From NCBI GenBank assembly GCA_963575645.1, contig OY754468.1:8804001-8868000 (forward strand): 64,000 bases of DNA, in the 5' to 3' direction. The position numbers were made by a program, and so were the translations under genes. Positions 43,239 to 53,856 of this stretch are shown one piece after another; positions within the stretch are counted from its first letter, which is position 1; every line of letters starts with the position of its first letter. The DNA is from Xanthostigma xanthostigma. Lineage: Eukaryota; Arthropoda; Insecta; Raphidioptera; Raphidiidae. Below the pieces are notes generated by a model. It worked only from the letters and a program-made list of their open reading frames with translations. It ran no database searches and was not told the origin of the DNA.

Positions 43239-43761
43239 TAGGGTGGTCCGGTAATTGCTCGTATTCATCTCGGGAGAAAAAACTACGACCAATTTGGAAT
43301 GATTTAACCTTATTACTTGGTGGTCGGAAATGCGTAATTTTTTTATGATAATTACACTTCTGTGGAGAATTTTTATTTTATTTTTTTATTTATTGTGAGT
43401 TTTTTATGTTTTATTGTGATTTTTTGTGGTTATGACAACTTTCTACGTAGATACATATTGCGCAAAGCAGAAAATAAATTTTCTATTCTATTCTATTCTA
43501 ACAGTAAATTTCGTGGTTTTTAGCTTCAGGAATGTTTGGCCAATTAGTAAACTATCAAATCATGAAAAAAATCAGGCCAAAAATGAGAATATTTTTTTTA
43601 ATTTTTAATTCTCAAAATTCGGATTATTGTAAAAAGAAAACCGAAGCAGATTTTCTCAAAAATGACGCTTTTACGACCCCCAAGTGATAGAAGTTAAATC
43701 ATTCAAAATAAGTCATAGTTTCTTGTCCCGAGAGGAATAGGAGCAATTACCGGTCACCCTG
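43239..43761. mobile_element. TIR element, TA duplication
   Basis: TAGGGTGGTCCGGTAATTGC, TCGTATTCATCTCGGGA at the left matches GGTAATTGCTCCTATTCCTC, TCGGGACAAG read in reverse from the right end CACCCTG. TA on both sides. Mariner-powered MITE is the simplest reading. Confidence 0.8.
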
Positions 43762-43763
43762 TA

Positions 43764-45008
43764 TATATTTCTCAATATGAAAAGTATTGTAGAGTTTTAA
43801 ATCGATCCTGCTCGAAAAATAATTGATCGGCCGAAACGAAAAGTCATTTTTAAAATCGGTCCAGTCGATTTTTTTGTTTAAACAAAAATACAGCAAAAAA
43901 CTAATTTTAATTAATTTTAAGGCCATGTTTATAGTCAAATAGTCCCAACTTCTCCGGTGCTGTCAAAAGAAAATACTTATTTTCAGAGTTATTCATGCAA
44001 AACCATCTGAAAACTGGTTTTTGTTGTTGAAAAATAAATCGACATTTCCACTCTCGAATAAGTCGAAAAGTATTGATTTTAAGTAAAAACTTTATAAAAC
44101 AAAAGCTGCTTAGAATTAGTCAATCTATCCATTCCCATACTTATTTTTAATAAAAAAATTTTATCCTCGAGAAGGGGTGGCGTTCATCCCCAGGGTAAAA
44201 GCAACCCTCGACACATTAACAACTTTGAAGTAGAGGGTAAGTAGAACCTACAGCCAAATTTTGGTGCTAATCGGTGCTGTTTGGTAGAATTGCCAGGTTT
44301 GGCCGTTTTTTCTGTGCATTGACCGGGCTACATGACTTTTTTTTAAATTCTAATATTTTATTTATTTTACTTTGTGAATTTTTCGAAATATTTAATTTTT
44401 TTATAATTTACTTAAAAATTAAGATTTTTAATCGCAACATAATATTTCATAATCGAATAGAACTCTTTTAAACATTATAAATATCCGCGATTATGTACAT
44501 AATATTTTTTGATTGATTTTTTATACTTTTGCACGTAACTTCAACATCCTGTCAAACTGTCAAAATTAGAAACGCCATTTCAAAAAACACGATCAGTTTG
44601 ATTCAGAAACGAAAAAAGATTAAACTTTTCTAGTTGTTTTAAAATAATAACTTTATCCACTGATCACAATGTTTATTTAAAATTTGTGAGTTGTGTTGTT
44701 GTTTCCAAAATTTGTATTCACTAGCTCTTGACTATAATCTTGAGTTAGAACTTTTAAAAATTTTTGTATTGTTATTCTCACGTTGTAACTATTTCTGAAC
44801 GAACTTCAATATTGATTTTAATCTTTTCTTAATTTTATCAATAGAATGTCTAGTCATAAGTCAATACAAAATGTTCGTGACGACGGGCTCATCAGTGATC
44901 GACTGATATTGATTTTATTTTTCGATCACGCGAAATGATGTTGCAATGATTATGCAAAATCATATTTCTGTTAAGGAAAGTGATGTGCTAAATATTTTTA
45001 CTAAAATT
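43764..45008. other. No gene recognised
   Basis: AT-rich with T-runs. The frames at 43747-43938 (-) and 44274-44471 (+) lack domains. Confidence 0.4.
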
Positions 45009-45048
45009 TGACCGAGCGGTGTAGTGTAGTGGTGAGAGTCATAGAGCC
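45009..45048 (+). mobile_element. SINE head fragment
   Basis: TGACCGAGCGGTGTAGTGTA, GTGGTGAGAG matches the first 30-40 bp of the SINE at 10177. Cut off by the MITE that follows. Confidence 0.65.
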
Positions 45049-45192
45049 GTGAAAGAGCCTGCAATTCAGAGAGAGAAAAGTTCCTAATCTCTATGGTAAC
45101 TAATGATACAAAACAATGCTGATTTGAGTAAACATATATAGTGATACGGAACGTTTGCAGCGTTCTCTCTCTGAACTGCAGACACTTTCACT
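45049..45192. mobile_element. Small MITE, about 30-bp ends
   Basis: GTGAAAGAGCCTGCAATTCA, GAGAGAGAA and TTCTCTCTCTGAACTGCAG, ACACTTTCAC are imperfect inverted repeats 144 bp apart outer-to-outer. Confidence 0.7.
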
Positions 45193-45241
45193 TATGGCAA
45201 GCATACCCGTTAGCGTACTCTAGTAACGTACATATTTATGG

Positions 45242-45415
45242 GTGAGAGCACTAGACGTAGCGTGATATTATATAGCCTATAGCCTTCCTCGATAAATGGG
45301 CTATCCAACAAAAAAAAATTTCAATTTGAACCAGTAGTTCCTGAGATTAGCGCGTTCAACCAAACAAACAAATAAACAAATAAACCAACTCTTCAGCTTT
45401 ATATATTAGGATAGA
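45242..45415 (-). mobile_element. Helitron 5' fragment
   Basis: - strand starts TCTATCCTAATATATAAAGC after A, then TGAAGAGTTGGTTTATTTG and TTGGATAGCCCATTTATCG, as in 46097-46720; the 3' half is missing. Confidence 0.75.
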
Positions 45416-45718
45416 TAAGAAATATAAAAAAAAAATATTGTCAAAAGACAAGATGTTTGACCGATTGTCTTTAACTGACGACTTTAAAACAGCTATATAA
45501 AATGCAGTTTTTATTTTCACAGCTAGAGGTATCCCACCCCATCACAGGTAGAATAGACCGATCTGAACACAAATCGGTGCCATATGTGCGCTTTGGTTCT
45601 GTGGTCCTTTCATATGTCGCTCGCTCGTTTTTTTCCAGTTGACTCCCTGTTCCGAGGCCCGCGTTAAAAAGTTCTAAGTGAGTGAAAATAACGTGTGTCC
45701 TTTCCCTTTTCTCTTCAG

Positions 45719-45804
45719 ATTTACGCGGCATGCCAATTGCTACCTCGGGCGTCATGCCACGGTTACCTTGTATATTGAGCTTAATTATGGACTGTTCTAA
45801 TTAA
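45719..45804 (+). CDS. Candidate terminal exon of the host gene
   Basis: TTTCCCTTTTCTCTTCAG just before 45719 is the best pyrimidine-tract acceptor seen in the window. Entering with the two bases needed to complete the codon left by exon 2 (G+AT = Asp), the frame reads LRGMPIATSGVMPRLPCILS, LIMDCSN and stops at TAA 45802-45804. AATAAA occurs about 50 bp later (45855). The first 14 codons are GC-rich (CGC GGC ATG CCA ... GTC ATG CCA CGG), unlike the flanks. Joined to the other two exons the product would be about 63 residues. Alternatively this is an unrelated exon of another transcript, or chance. The larger - strand frame at 45471-45755 has no domain. Confidence 0.35.
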
Positions 45805-45851
45805 AGAGGCGTATTTTCTCAGAACTAATGTTTGTTTTCACAGAAAATGTT

Positions 45852-45862
45852 ATAAATAAACG
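45852..45862 (+). terminator. Possible polyadenylation signal AATAAA
   Basis: ATAAATAAACG about 50 bp after the candidate stop codon. AATAAA is frequent in AT-rich DNA, so support is only positional. Confidence 0.3.
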
Positions 45863-46096
45863 TACGTAGGCATAAAGTATATCAACAAAAGAGTTTTCCT
45901 TTTTTTTGTTATTAGAAAAATCGTACGTCATCTCTGTTTTTGTTGATATTAAATCTTTGCAGAATCGCGACGCAATAATACGAGTAGGCTGTGTGACCTG
46001 GGCGCCATGACCTCCGTATTATTATTGTTTACGTTTTTATTCAGTGCGTCTACAAACATTCAGGTGTCTTCGAAAGTAATAGTGCGAGATCCGGTA

Positions 46097-46720
46097 TCTA
46101 TACTAATATATATAAAGCTGAAGAGTTTGTTTGTTTGTTTGAACGCGCTAATCTCAGGAACTACTGGTTCAAATTGAAAAAAAAAATTGTTGGATAGCCC
46201 ATTTATCAAGGAAGGCTATAGGCTATATAAAATCACGCTACGACCATTAGGAGCGGAGCATTAATGAAAAATGTTGCAAAATGTATCTCAAAAATAAGCT
46301 TCTATTCAGGTGAAATACACTAACTAAATATTATACTCATATTAGCGTTGAAAGTACACAACCTCAGATGGCTCAATCAGTAGAGCATGCGACTGTCAAT
46401 ATCAGGGTCGTGGGTTCGAGCCCCACGTTGGACGACTATATACATATTTTTTTTTATTTTCTACATTCCTTGCTTCTAAAGCTTACATTTAAATTTATGT
46501 TAATTTTATTTAATTAATTAAAAAAAATTATTAGTTAAAAAAAGTATAAATACCTACTGCTTTTTATCGACACAAACTTTTGAACGGTATATCTCCGATC
46601 ATCATGAAATTTGGACCCAACATTCATCTCAGTAAACTAAGATGAATGTGCGTACTCATGTTCCTCCCTTCCCCATTCGTTCTTTTACACCCGGGTGAAA
46701 CCGGACAGGACCGCTATTAG
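46097..46720 (+). mobile_element. Helitron carrying a tRNA-Lys-like sequence, copy 2
   Basis: A46096 then TCTATACTAATATATATAAA, GCTGAAGAGTTTGTTTGTTT; ends CCCGGGTGAAACCGGACAGG, ACCGCTATTAG, where the expected CTAG is altered. Interior as in 25995-26782, with the tRNA in the same relative position and orientation. Confidence 0.85.
46362..46434 (+). pseudogene. tRNA-Lys-like sequence inside Helitron copy 2
   Basis: CCTCAGATGGCTCAATCAGT, AGAGCATGCGACTGTCAATA, TCAGGGTCGTGGGTTCGAGC, CCCACGTTGGACG. The A and B boxes are good and the T arm intact, but the anticodon loop is changed. Confidence 0.75.
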
Positions 46721-46772
46721 AAATATATGTATACCATCATCTGTTATTTAATGATGACAAAGATATGTTAGA

Positions 46773-47275
46773 CTAGCGGTCCCGTCCGGTTTCACTCGGG
46801 TGCAAAAGAACGAATGGGGGGGAGGGACATGAGTACGCACGTTCATCTTCGTTTACCGAGACGAATGTTGCGTCCAAATTTCATGATGATCGGAGTTACC
46901 GTTCAAAAGTTTTTGTCGGACGGACAAATTTTATATTATAAGCGGTCCCGCCTGGTTTCACCCGGGTGCAAAAGAACGAAAATATATTATTGAAAACACT
47001 GTAGGAAAATTATTTTTATACAGGTACCTATAGTTGTAGTACTTTTCAAATGAGCTATTATTTAGATTTATTTAATTTTAATTAGTCGCAATTAAATTTT
47101 AAAAAATTGAAATGTAAGCCTTAGAAGAAAACAATGTAGAAAAAAAAATAAATAAAAATATATTCGCTGACGTGGGGCTTGAACCCACGACCCTGGCTTT
47201 AAGTCTCATGCTCTACCGACTGAGCTATCCGGGCTTGTGATTGTGATGCGCTAATCATATCATATATATTAATAC
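46773..47275 (-). mobile_element. Helitron carrying a tRNA-Lys-like sequence, copy 3, 5'-truncated
   Basis: - strand 3' end CCGGACGGGACCGCTAG (T follows). A second, diverged terminal motif GGCGGGACCGCTTATAA near 46938 suggests one Helitron end inside another. The 5' end is missing. Confidence 0.75.
47165..47234 (-). pseudogene. tRNA-Lys-like sequence inside Helitron copy 3
   Basis: GCCCGGATAGCTCAGTCGGT, AGAGCATGAGACTTAAAGCC, AGGGTCGTGGGTTCAAGCC, CCACGTCAGCG. The D arm is a good match to tRNA-Lys, but the anticodon arm is two bases short. Confidence 0.75.
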
Positions 47276-47439
47276 GTTAAGGTGAAGATGTTTGCCTCCC
47301 TTTTTAGAAAAAACCACACAATTTCTCCACATAAATTATATATCATTTTGCAGATAATTGCTTGCTCTACTCACATCGACAACTAAAAAATTTATTATTG
47401 CTTTTGTTTTTGTAAATTAATTAAAATACAGCAACGGTG

Positions 47440-47720
47440 AACAACGTCTGCCATCTGACGGTTTTAATTTTAAAACAACGTCAACACTCGATCTGCCATC
47501 TGACCTTTATATTGTAATACAACAGACACAATACTGCATACTTCCATCTAACGGCTTTAATTTTGAAACAGCGAGCAACGCTGAACAACGTCACAGCAAT
47601 GCTGCATGATACCATCTGACGGCTTCGCTCAACGCTTTTGCTACTTGCGCCTCTATATGACAATTTTAGTAAAATATTTCTTCGATCTGTCATCTGAGCT
47701 TCATATTGTAATACAACAAA
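47440..47720. repeat. Irregular short repeats (CCATCTGACGG)
   Basis: GCCATCTGACGGTTTTAATT, TCCATCTAACGGCTTTAATT and ACCATCTGACGGCTTC recur at 47-112-bp spacing with AACAACGTC between. Probably a degenerate minisatellite; the 97-codon - strand frame follows from it. Confidence 0.6.
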
Positions 47721-47724
47721 AAGA

Positions 47725-48216
47725 AGAACGTTATAAGCAGTATGCAAAATTAGAAACGAATTGAATACCTGCAATCATATTTAAAAAATAATTTTGTAAA
47801 GTGATAATTATTATACTTATTTAGTGCGAATAATTCGCACAGGTCACACTAGTTTTTTTTTAAATCTGAGTGAACAACAGAAGATGTAAGTAGATATAGG
47901 TAATATCGTAATCTCGATTGTTAAATTGTAATAGAGACGTTTTGTGAAAGTGTTTCTTTTTTTTGTGTGTTTGTTATGTGATGTGATTATCGTTTGTAGG
48001 TGGACACTGTATAACTGCGAGTGGGCGTTCCACACGTTACTGACCAGTGTATTTGCTCTTATGTAATGTTTTAACGTAATAAGGAATCCTTTCTTAATAG
48101 AAATTATTACCTCTTTGAAGCTCAGGATTGTTCTACACTTCTACCCAAGTATCTCAGGCTCTAATTTTTATAGGCCAGTAAAATGTAGATGATTTTACTA
48201 TAAACATTAACAAGCA
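47725..48216. other. AT-rich, no gene recognised
   Basis: Nothing distinctive. A - strand frame at 47844-48035 has no domain. Confidence 0.4.
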
Positions 48217-48904
48217 ATTTTTTGACGTGATAACGTCTTATAAATTGATGAATCACCAATATTATAAATTGATAAAACACCGGCTGCATGTACGAAAAAG
48301 TGTAACGCGTAACACATAACGCATAACGCGTAACGTTCCGCCTGACCCTGTGCGTGCTTTTTGCTAATTTCTCGCTCAATTTAAATCAGATCGGTTTGAA
48401 ACCAGTCTTAAACGAAAGAGGAGAACATTTTACATAGATTTCGTATAACAGAATTTGCCTAAACAGTTTTTTTATACAAATTTATATAGAAAAATATTTT
48501 ATACAAATTTATATAGAAAAATAGCTGTATAAATGCAATGTTGTCTAATGCATGGCGCGACGCGGTCGGTTGTCTTTGTTTGCCGTACATGGAAATTAGA
48601 AGCAAACGTATGTCTTGTCTTAACATGAAAACGGCTGCATTTCTAATGTTTAATTCAATTTTTTGACATTAGTATATTGTGAAATGCAACGCCTTCTAAG
48701 TTAAGTATTGGAATAACTAATTATTATTAGAACATAATACTTTGTAAGTTGCAAACGTCACTTTTGACATTTCTTATCATTCCGACACCAAGGATAAGCG
48801 GATTGAAACCAAATTTTGGGAGGTTTAGGTTATGTATTACGGAATACGTTATCACGTAAAACTATCGTCCGTAAACCGACTTTACAGACAACCAATTTTT
48901 TTTG
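48217..48904 (+). mobile_element. R1 element, short copy
   Basis: T-run, TGACGTGATAACGTCTTATA ... ACCGACTTTACAGACAACCA, T-run. Lacks the CGGCGCATGCG units and joins GGTTTAGGTTATGTATTACG directly. A 24-bp duplication of TATACAAATTTATATAGAAA is present. Confidence 0.85.
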
Positions 48905-49010
48905 GTGTATTTTGACAATGTTTTGGATTAATTTTGACTATTTTTTTGGATAAATTTTGACTATTTTTTGGGATGAATTTTGGCAATTTTTTGGGTTTAT
49001 TTATAGTAGT
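48905..49010. repeat. About 32-bp tandem repeat, three to four units
   Basis: TTTTGGATTAATTTTGACTA, TTTTGGATAAATTTTGACTA and TTTGGGATGAATTTTGGCAA follow one another, giving a Lys/Asn/Pro-rich frame on the - strand that I do not regard as coding. Confidence 0.75.
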
Positions 49011-49099
49011 ACCTATTTGTTTGATCAGGTTACCAAGTTTCAACTCTGATTTTAATGTTATACCTAAATTAATTCTAAAACCCAATTTAAAGATTCTTA

Positions 49100-49935
49100 G
49101 GGTCGTATTGATAAAGAACCAATAACTAATTTAACAGGTAGATTGTACTAGCAAACCAACTAATAGACAGATTTGGTATTCACAAAGAACATATAGTGGA
49201 TGTTTAAATCGTCCAGTAATTTAATAGGTAGAAGACCCATCTATTAAACTATTTATTAGACGATTTAACAAGGACAGAAATATATTCCATTTCATTTCTT
49301 TTTGGTTTTTGACAATTATTTCAATATGGCTGCTCAGTGCTGTGTTATTGATCACATGTAAATTTGGTTATTAGGTATTATTCCAGATAATTACAAAGTT
49401 CGGATAATGTTTTTGGAGTTTCATTTTTTTAGGATCAAATATTGTTTTGAACTAATTTTTCAGACAATCTTTATTAATATCATGAACAACTTAAGTTTTT
49501 GACAAGGAAATAAATAAATCTATTCCATTTATTTTTGGTTTTTGACAATTAATCCAATATGGCTGCGTTATTGATCACATCATAGAGGAATCTGTACCCT
49601 CTCAAGATCACATGTTAATTTGGTTAGTACGAAAGATTATCTGAAAATTAGTCAGAAATCTTATTTATTATATAATATAATCAGATGTTAACAAAGATTT
49701 GATTATTGTTTTGTTTTCATCAGCGTGAAAAAGATAAGATATTTAGGGATATTTCATTTTATCTGATATCCACTGAACAACTTACAATTTATAATAAGGA
49801 CACAAATCTTAACGAGTCAATAGTTATATATTTGACAATTCTGCTTCATGAATACCAACTTTCCTTATTGGTTCAATACTAGTTAACGATTCAATAACTA
49901 TTGAGAGATTTAACAAGTCTTTATGAAAACGGCCC
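49100..49935. mobile_element. PIF/Harbinger-type MITE, TTA duplication
   Basis: GGGTCGTATTGATAAAGAAC at the left and CTTTATGAAAACGGCCC at the right are imperfect inverted ends; TTA flanks both (49097-49099, 49936-49938). Internal words TTTTTGGTTTTTGACAATTA and ATATGGCTGC occur twice (49300-49340, 49530-49570). Confidence 0.65.
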
Positions 49936-49952
49936 TTAATCTAACAAAAAAT

Positions 49953-50090
49953 ATGGCCTCTTTGGACTTCAATAAGCCTTATAGGCCCCGAAAAACCAAG
50001 ATCCGCCAACAGTTACATTGTAATGTGAAAATAGTGAGAAACAAAAATATGTTGAAAGTTTTGGTCGCTATTTTCGAATCCATTATATAA
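49953..50090 (+). CDS. Small open frame of unknown significance
   Basis: Starts 15 bp after the MITE: MASLDFNKPYRPRKTK, IRQQ, LHCNVKIVRNKNMLKV, then LVAIFESII and TAA. 45 residues, basic N-terminal half. The first 20 codons are richer in GC than the flanks. No family recognised, no clear promoter or splice evidence. Confidence 0.2.
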   Translation: MASLDFNKPYRPRKTKIRQQLHCNVKIVRNKNMLKVLVAIFESII

Positions 50091-50733
50091 TAATTTCCCT
50101 ATATATGCTGAGACGTTAATAAATTTGAATAAAAACAATGACTGCGCAGAGTTAAAACGTTAAATATAGGCAAGAGTGGGCGATAAGTGATAGATTAGTT
50201 GATGGTATGATAATAATCTTTACTGCGTATTTGGCCAGTAGTAAATAGCATCCTTTATACAATTAATTTTGATAATTGTATGCTTCTTGAATTTGATTAA
50301 CCAATTATAGATTATATTATAATACTACAGGTTAAGCCTCTCTTTGCCAGGCGCATTTTCAAGATGTTTTTGAAAGAGAAAGCAGATACGTAAAATTATT
50401 AATGAAACTAGCCACTACCCGCGGCCCCGCACACGATTGAGATGAGCAGCAACGACACTAGATGAACCACTGTTTTTATACCTGTACTTCCACCATAAAA
50501 TTATCGTACTTCCATCATGTACTCAAGTTTAGTCAGTTTATGTGGGATATTTATTTTTTATCAAAGTAAAATATGACGTATGTTACGGAAAGAGCTTTTT
50601 ATTAATATTGTTATTCTTAATTGTTGTAATAACAAAACAAGCGATCCAAAATTAATTATTAATTGTTATATATTATATTATAACAATCAATAACTTAATT
50701 GTTGTGTTCAACCCATCACCCTTATTTTTTACT
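50091..50733. other. No gene; orphan Helitron 3' end at 50408
   Basis: CTAGCCACTACCCGCGGCCC at 50408 is a reversed Helitron terminus. No 5' partner identified. Confidence 0.45.
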
Positions 50734-50746
50734 GACGTTTCGTTAC

Positions 50747-51293
50747 TAGTGATGTGTTCGCAAGACTTTTTATAGGGAGCTGGTTCCGTGCGCTCCGCTC
50801 ACTAAAAAGAATCGCTCAGAGGGAGTCGTTCAAAGGAGCGACACTAGACAGTACGCACTACACAAGAGTGCAGACTGCACAGCACAATACACACACTCAG
50901 CTCTGAGCTCATTTTAATTTGATTCTGATCTTATATTATTCGCATTTCGGATATATAAACTATAAATTATAATAAAAGCTGAACAATAATAATGTTTATT
51001 GTTACAATATTCTATCTTTGTCAACAACGTCAATGTGAATGGTTTAAGTCACTGTAAACAGTGTGTTATTCAACATTAAACGACTCAGCAAAGATAACAC
51101 CGTACGTGCAAAATTCAGTAGTGTCTCTGTGCCCTATGCTGTGTGCGCTCTGTAAAGGTGCGAACAACAGAATAGCTCAGCACAGAGCAATGGCGCTCGG
51201 GGTGAGTCATTCGCAAAAAAAAGATCGACTCGCTTCGCTCCGAGAAAGGAGTCGTTCATTATGAATGACTCGCTCAGGAGCGACACATCACTA
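50747..51293. mobile_element. hAT MITE (TAGTGATGTG ends), uninterrupted copy
   Basis: Ends TAGTGATGTG and CACATCACTA, flanked by TTCGTTAC on both sides (50739-50746, 51294-51301), an exact 8-bp duplication that also fits the nTnnnnAn hAT preference. Inverted relative to 38811-39725 and lacking its nested element. Confidence 0.93.
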
Positions 51294-51344
51294 TTCGTTA
51301 CACTTTGTATCAATTTAGAAACATGGACATTCACAGCCTTGGAT

Positions 51345-51382
51345 GCTCTGAAGATGATGCAAAAAGTATCGAAACGTCGGTG
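51345..51382 (+). ncRNA. Hammerhead-ribozyme-like core, best match
   Basis: CTGAAGA, one T, then GATGC-AAAAA-GTATC (five-pair helix II with an A5 loop), then GAAAC and GTC. Both conserved boxes and the cleavage triplet are intact. Helix III is only the palindrome ACGT, and helix I is weak, so cleavage would probably need a dimer or partner strand, as proposed for the minimal ribozymes of Penelope-like elements. Confidence 0.5.
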
Positions 51383-51420
51383 GATTAAATGCAACTTTAA
51401 ACACCAGTATCGTTTTTTAT

Positions 51421-52085
51421 TGAGCCTGTGGCACGGAGGTCTTCAAATTTAACACTGCAATAGTAAATAGAGTTTAGACAAGTTGAGCAATCACGGTTAT
51501 ATTTATTAAAAGCGTCGTTTAGATTATAGTAAATAAAAAATCAAATAAATAATACAGTTTAGACGTATTCACAAATTGACAGCTTTGATCAAAATGAACA
51601 GGTACAACTTTGATTAATATTTTAATTTCAATTTGATATAAAAAAATATTGACTGAAAAGGTCGTGAACTATACCAGCATGAAGTTATTTACATTTTTTA
51701 ATATACAGGTATGCACATGCGAGATATGAAAAGTTAAAAATGGGGCCATCCCGCTTCTTTTTTAGCATCATTTAGCATCCTTGGACATGTTCCAGGACCA
51801 TGTTTTTCAGACATGTTCATCAGCTATGATCGTTCCGTCTGTGGAATAGTTTTTTCGCAAGCCTGTATTGATCACAAAGAAAAACTCAAATGACGCAATG
51901 ACGTTTTTACGCTGTATACGCTAGAAAAGTATCTTCGGCATGCGATCTTTGCGCCATCTCGTGTTTGATTTTTTAAAATCTGGTTCACTCAAAACTTACA
52001 AACCCATAGAAACCAGCGTTATTCTTAATTATAAAAAAAATATTTACGCAAAATGTCAGTAAAAAAACTACATAAATGATATACA
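51421..52085. other. No gene recognised
   Basis: No protein-like frame and no repeat ends identified. Confidence 0.4.
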
Positions 52086-52672
52086 TTTTTGACGTGATAA
52101 CGTCTTATAAATAATTGATGAATCACCAATCTTATAAATTGATAAAACACCGGCTGCATGCACGAAAAAGTGTAACGTTCGTAACGTTCCGCCTGACCCT
52201 GTGCGTGCTTTTCTCGAAAACGGCCCTAACGATTTGGATGAAATTTACTGAAAAGGGATTTTGGGGGGCAAAAAATCGGTTTAGCTAGGTCTCATCTCTC
52301 GAAAAAATCGTTTTCTTACAAATTTTATCATTATAAAAATCAATTTTTTGACGTATGAAAATACTTAAATATTGTAAGTAGGTTTTGGAATTTTATATAA
52401 ACAGTGAAACAATTGTTTTATAAATAGTATGACAGTTAATCTTTGAGACTTAAATAAATACGAAAGAAAGAAAGTTAATAAAAAAAATTATTTTTATAGG
52501 TGGTGAGTAATTTAATAAATAAAATTAACCTAAATTTGAAGCGAAAGATGCAATATCATAGATTCGAATTATTATAATTATTATATAAATTTAGGTTATG
52601 TATTACGGAATACGTTATCACGTAAAACTATCGTCCGTAAACCGACTTTACAGACAACCAATTTTTTTTTAT
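52086..52672 (+). mobile_element. R1 element, internally replaced copy
   Basis: Both R1 ends are present (TGACGTGATAACGTCTTATA; ACCGACTTTACAGACAACCA), but the middle from 52215 to 52528 is unlike other copies (CTCGAAAACGGCCCTAACGA, CGGTTTAGCTAGGTCTCATC). Confidence 0.8.
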
Positions 52673-52792
52673 TTTAAATTTTTTTAAATCTAATTTTTGT
52701 AAACAAAATAACAATTATGATATTTTACATGTATTTAATAATGATTACCGACGTAAAATAAAATTTAATTACCCTTGACGACGTACTGCTGC

Positions 52793-53020
52793 AGTCCAAT
52801 TTTTTTCCTCTCTAATTCCAGGAAAACGGTGGAATTGTAATTCTGGATGTTTAGTTGGTGTATCTTTACAATCAACAACACAGCACTTCCGATTTGATAG
52901 TTTTTACCAGTTTTATTCAACAATTAATCCTTATTAAAATGCACGTAGGTATAACATATGACACTAAGGTTTTGACTGAACCAGAATTAAAAAAAAAAAC
53001 ACGCTAATGTCGCTTGTCAA
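52793..53020. repeat. Dispersed repeat D2, copy 2
   Basis: Same words as 24116-24362 (GAAAACGGTGGAATTGTAAT, AACACAGCACTTCCGATTTG, ATGACACTAAGGTTTTG), same orientation. Confidence 0.75.
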
Positions 53021-53435
53021 AAGATACTTTCCGAGCGTATATTAAACGAATGAGCTTACCTATTTTGACACCTCATCAATGATTAGAATCGAATTTAAGA
53101 CAAACAATTTAACCGATTATTATCTTTAAGCCGATGGACATTTTGACAGATAATAAAGTCCACTGTGCTACGAATTGACAAATTATTAATCTTTGATGAT
53201 GTATTTACATCAAACTCAATTTGCTGAACGTTTTTTGAATTCGATAAATACTATGTTCAACAACTTTATCGCACTGGTGCGTATTACCGTAATTTTGTAC
53301 AAAATATTTAATAAAAACTATCCTATAGCGTAAGTTGGACCAAGGACACATTTGCAAAATTTCATTAAAATTGGTTCAGTGGTTTTTTACATACATTAAG
53401 ATTTAGTAGAGATAAATTTTGTATTAGTACACAGG

Positions 53436-53746
53436 TATAATACGCGCCACGAATTTAAAAGGCTCGGAAGTTAGATGCGAATGCGAGCTTGCGCTTGTAC
53501 AGTCTGTCGAAAAACTACAAACTCGCAACTCAACAAAACTAAAATAGCAATAAAAACTTGACAATAGCGTACTCGACTGTACTTTAAAGCAGGAAAGCGA
53601 CAAAGGCAACGAGCGATCACGGCCAATCACCGACGAGCGCACGTTCCGTACAGGTAGCTGGGAGGTGGTGGGAGTATCAACGGCTCTGAAATATGTCTTT
53701 GCGACTAGCTTCAGAACCTTTTTATAGATCCGTGGCGCGTATTATA
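53436..53746. mobile_element. MITE-A copy 4
   Basis: Ends TATAATACGCGCCACGAATT and GATCCGTGGCGCGTATTATA, the best conserved ends of the four copies. Confidence 0.92.
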
Positions 53747-53781
53747 TATCGCTCTAATAGAAAAGTTTATTTTTCAAACAC

Positions 53782-53856
53782 TGTCAGCGTCGGGATACGA
53801 ACCCCGAATCTTTCCACTATCGCGGCGAACTGAGTTTCCTTACTCCTCAGTGACAT
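53782..53856 (-). pseudogene. tRNA-like sequence (SINE head?)
   Basis: - strand GTCACTGAGGAGTAAGGAAA, CTCAGTTCGCCGCGATAGTG, GAAAGATTCGGGGTTCGTAT, CCCGACGCTGACA. The B box GGTTCGTATCC is good and TGTCA/TGACA can pair, but the A box is poor. Confidence 0.4.

Larger units (their letters stand above)
50734..51420. mobile_element. Hammerhead-bearing element interrupted by a hAT MITE
   Basis: 50734-50746 (GACGTTTCGTTAC) and 51302-51420 rejoin once the hAT MITE is removed. The right part holds the best hammerhead-like core of the window; the left part has the inverted GACGTTTCG box, as in the other palindromic copies. Confidence 0.6.

Noticed and set aside
45471-45755. 94-codon - strand frame
   Set aside because: No domain, and it overlaps the strong + strand acceptor and candidate exon at 45719.
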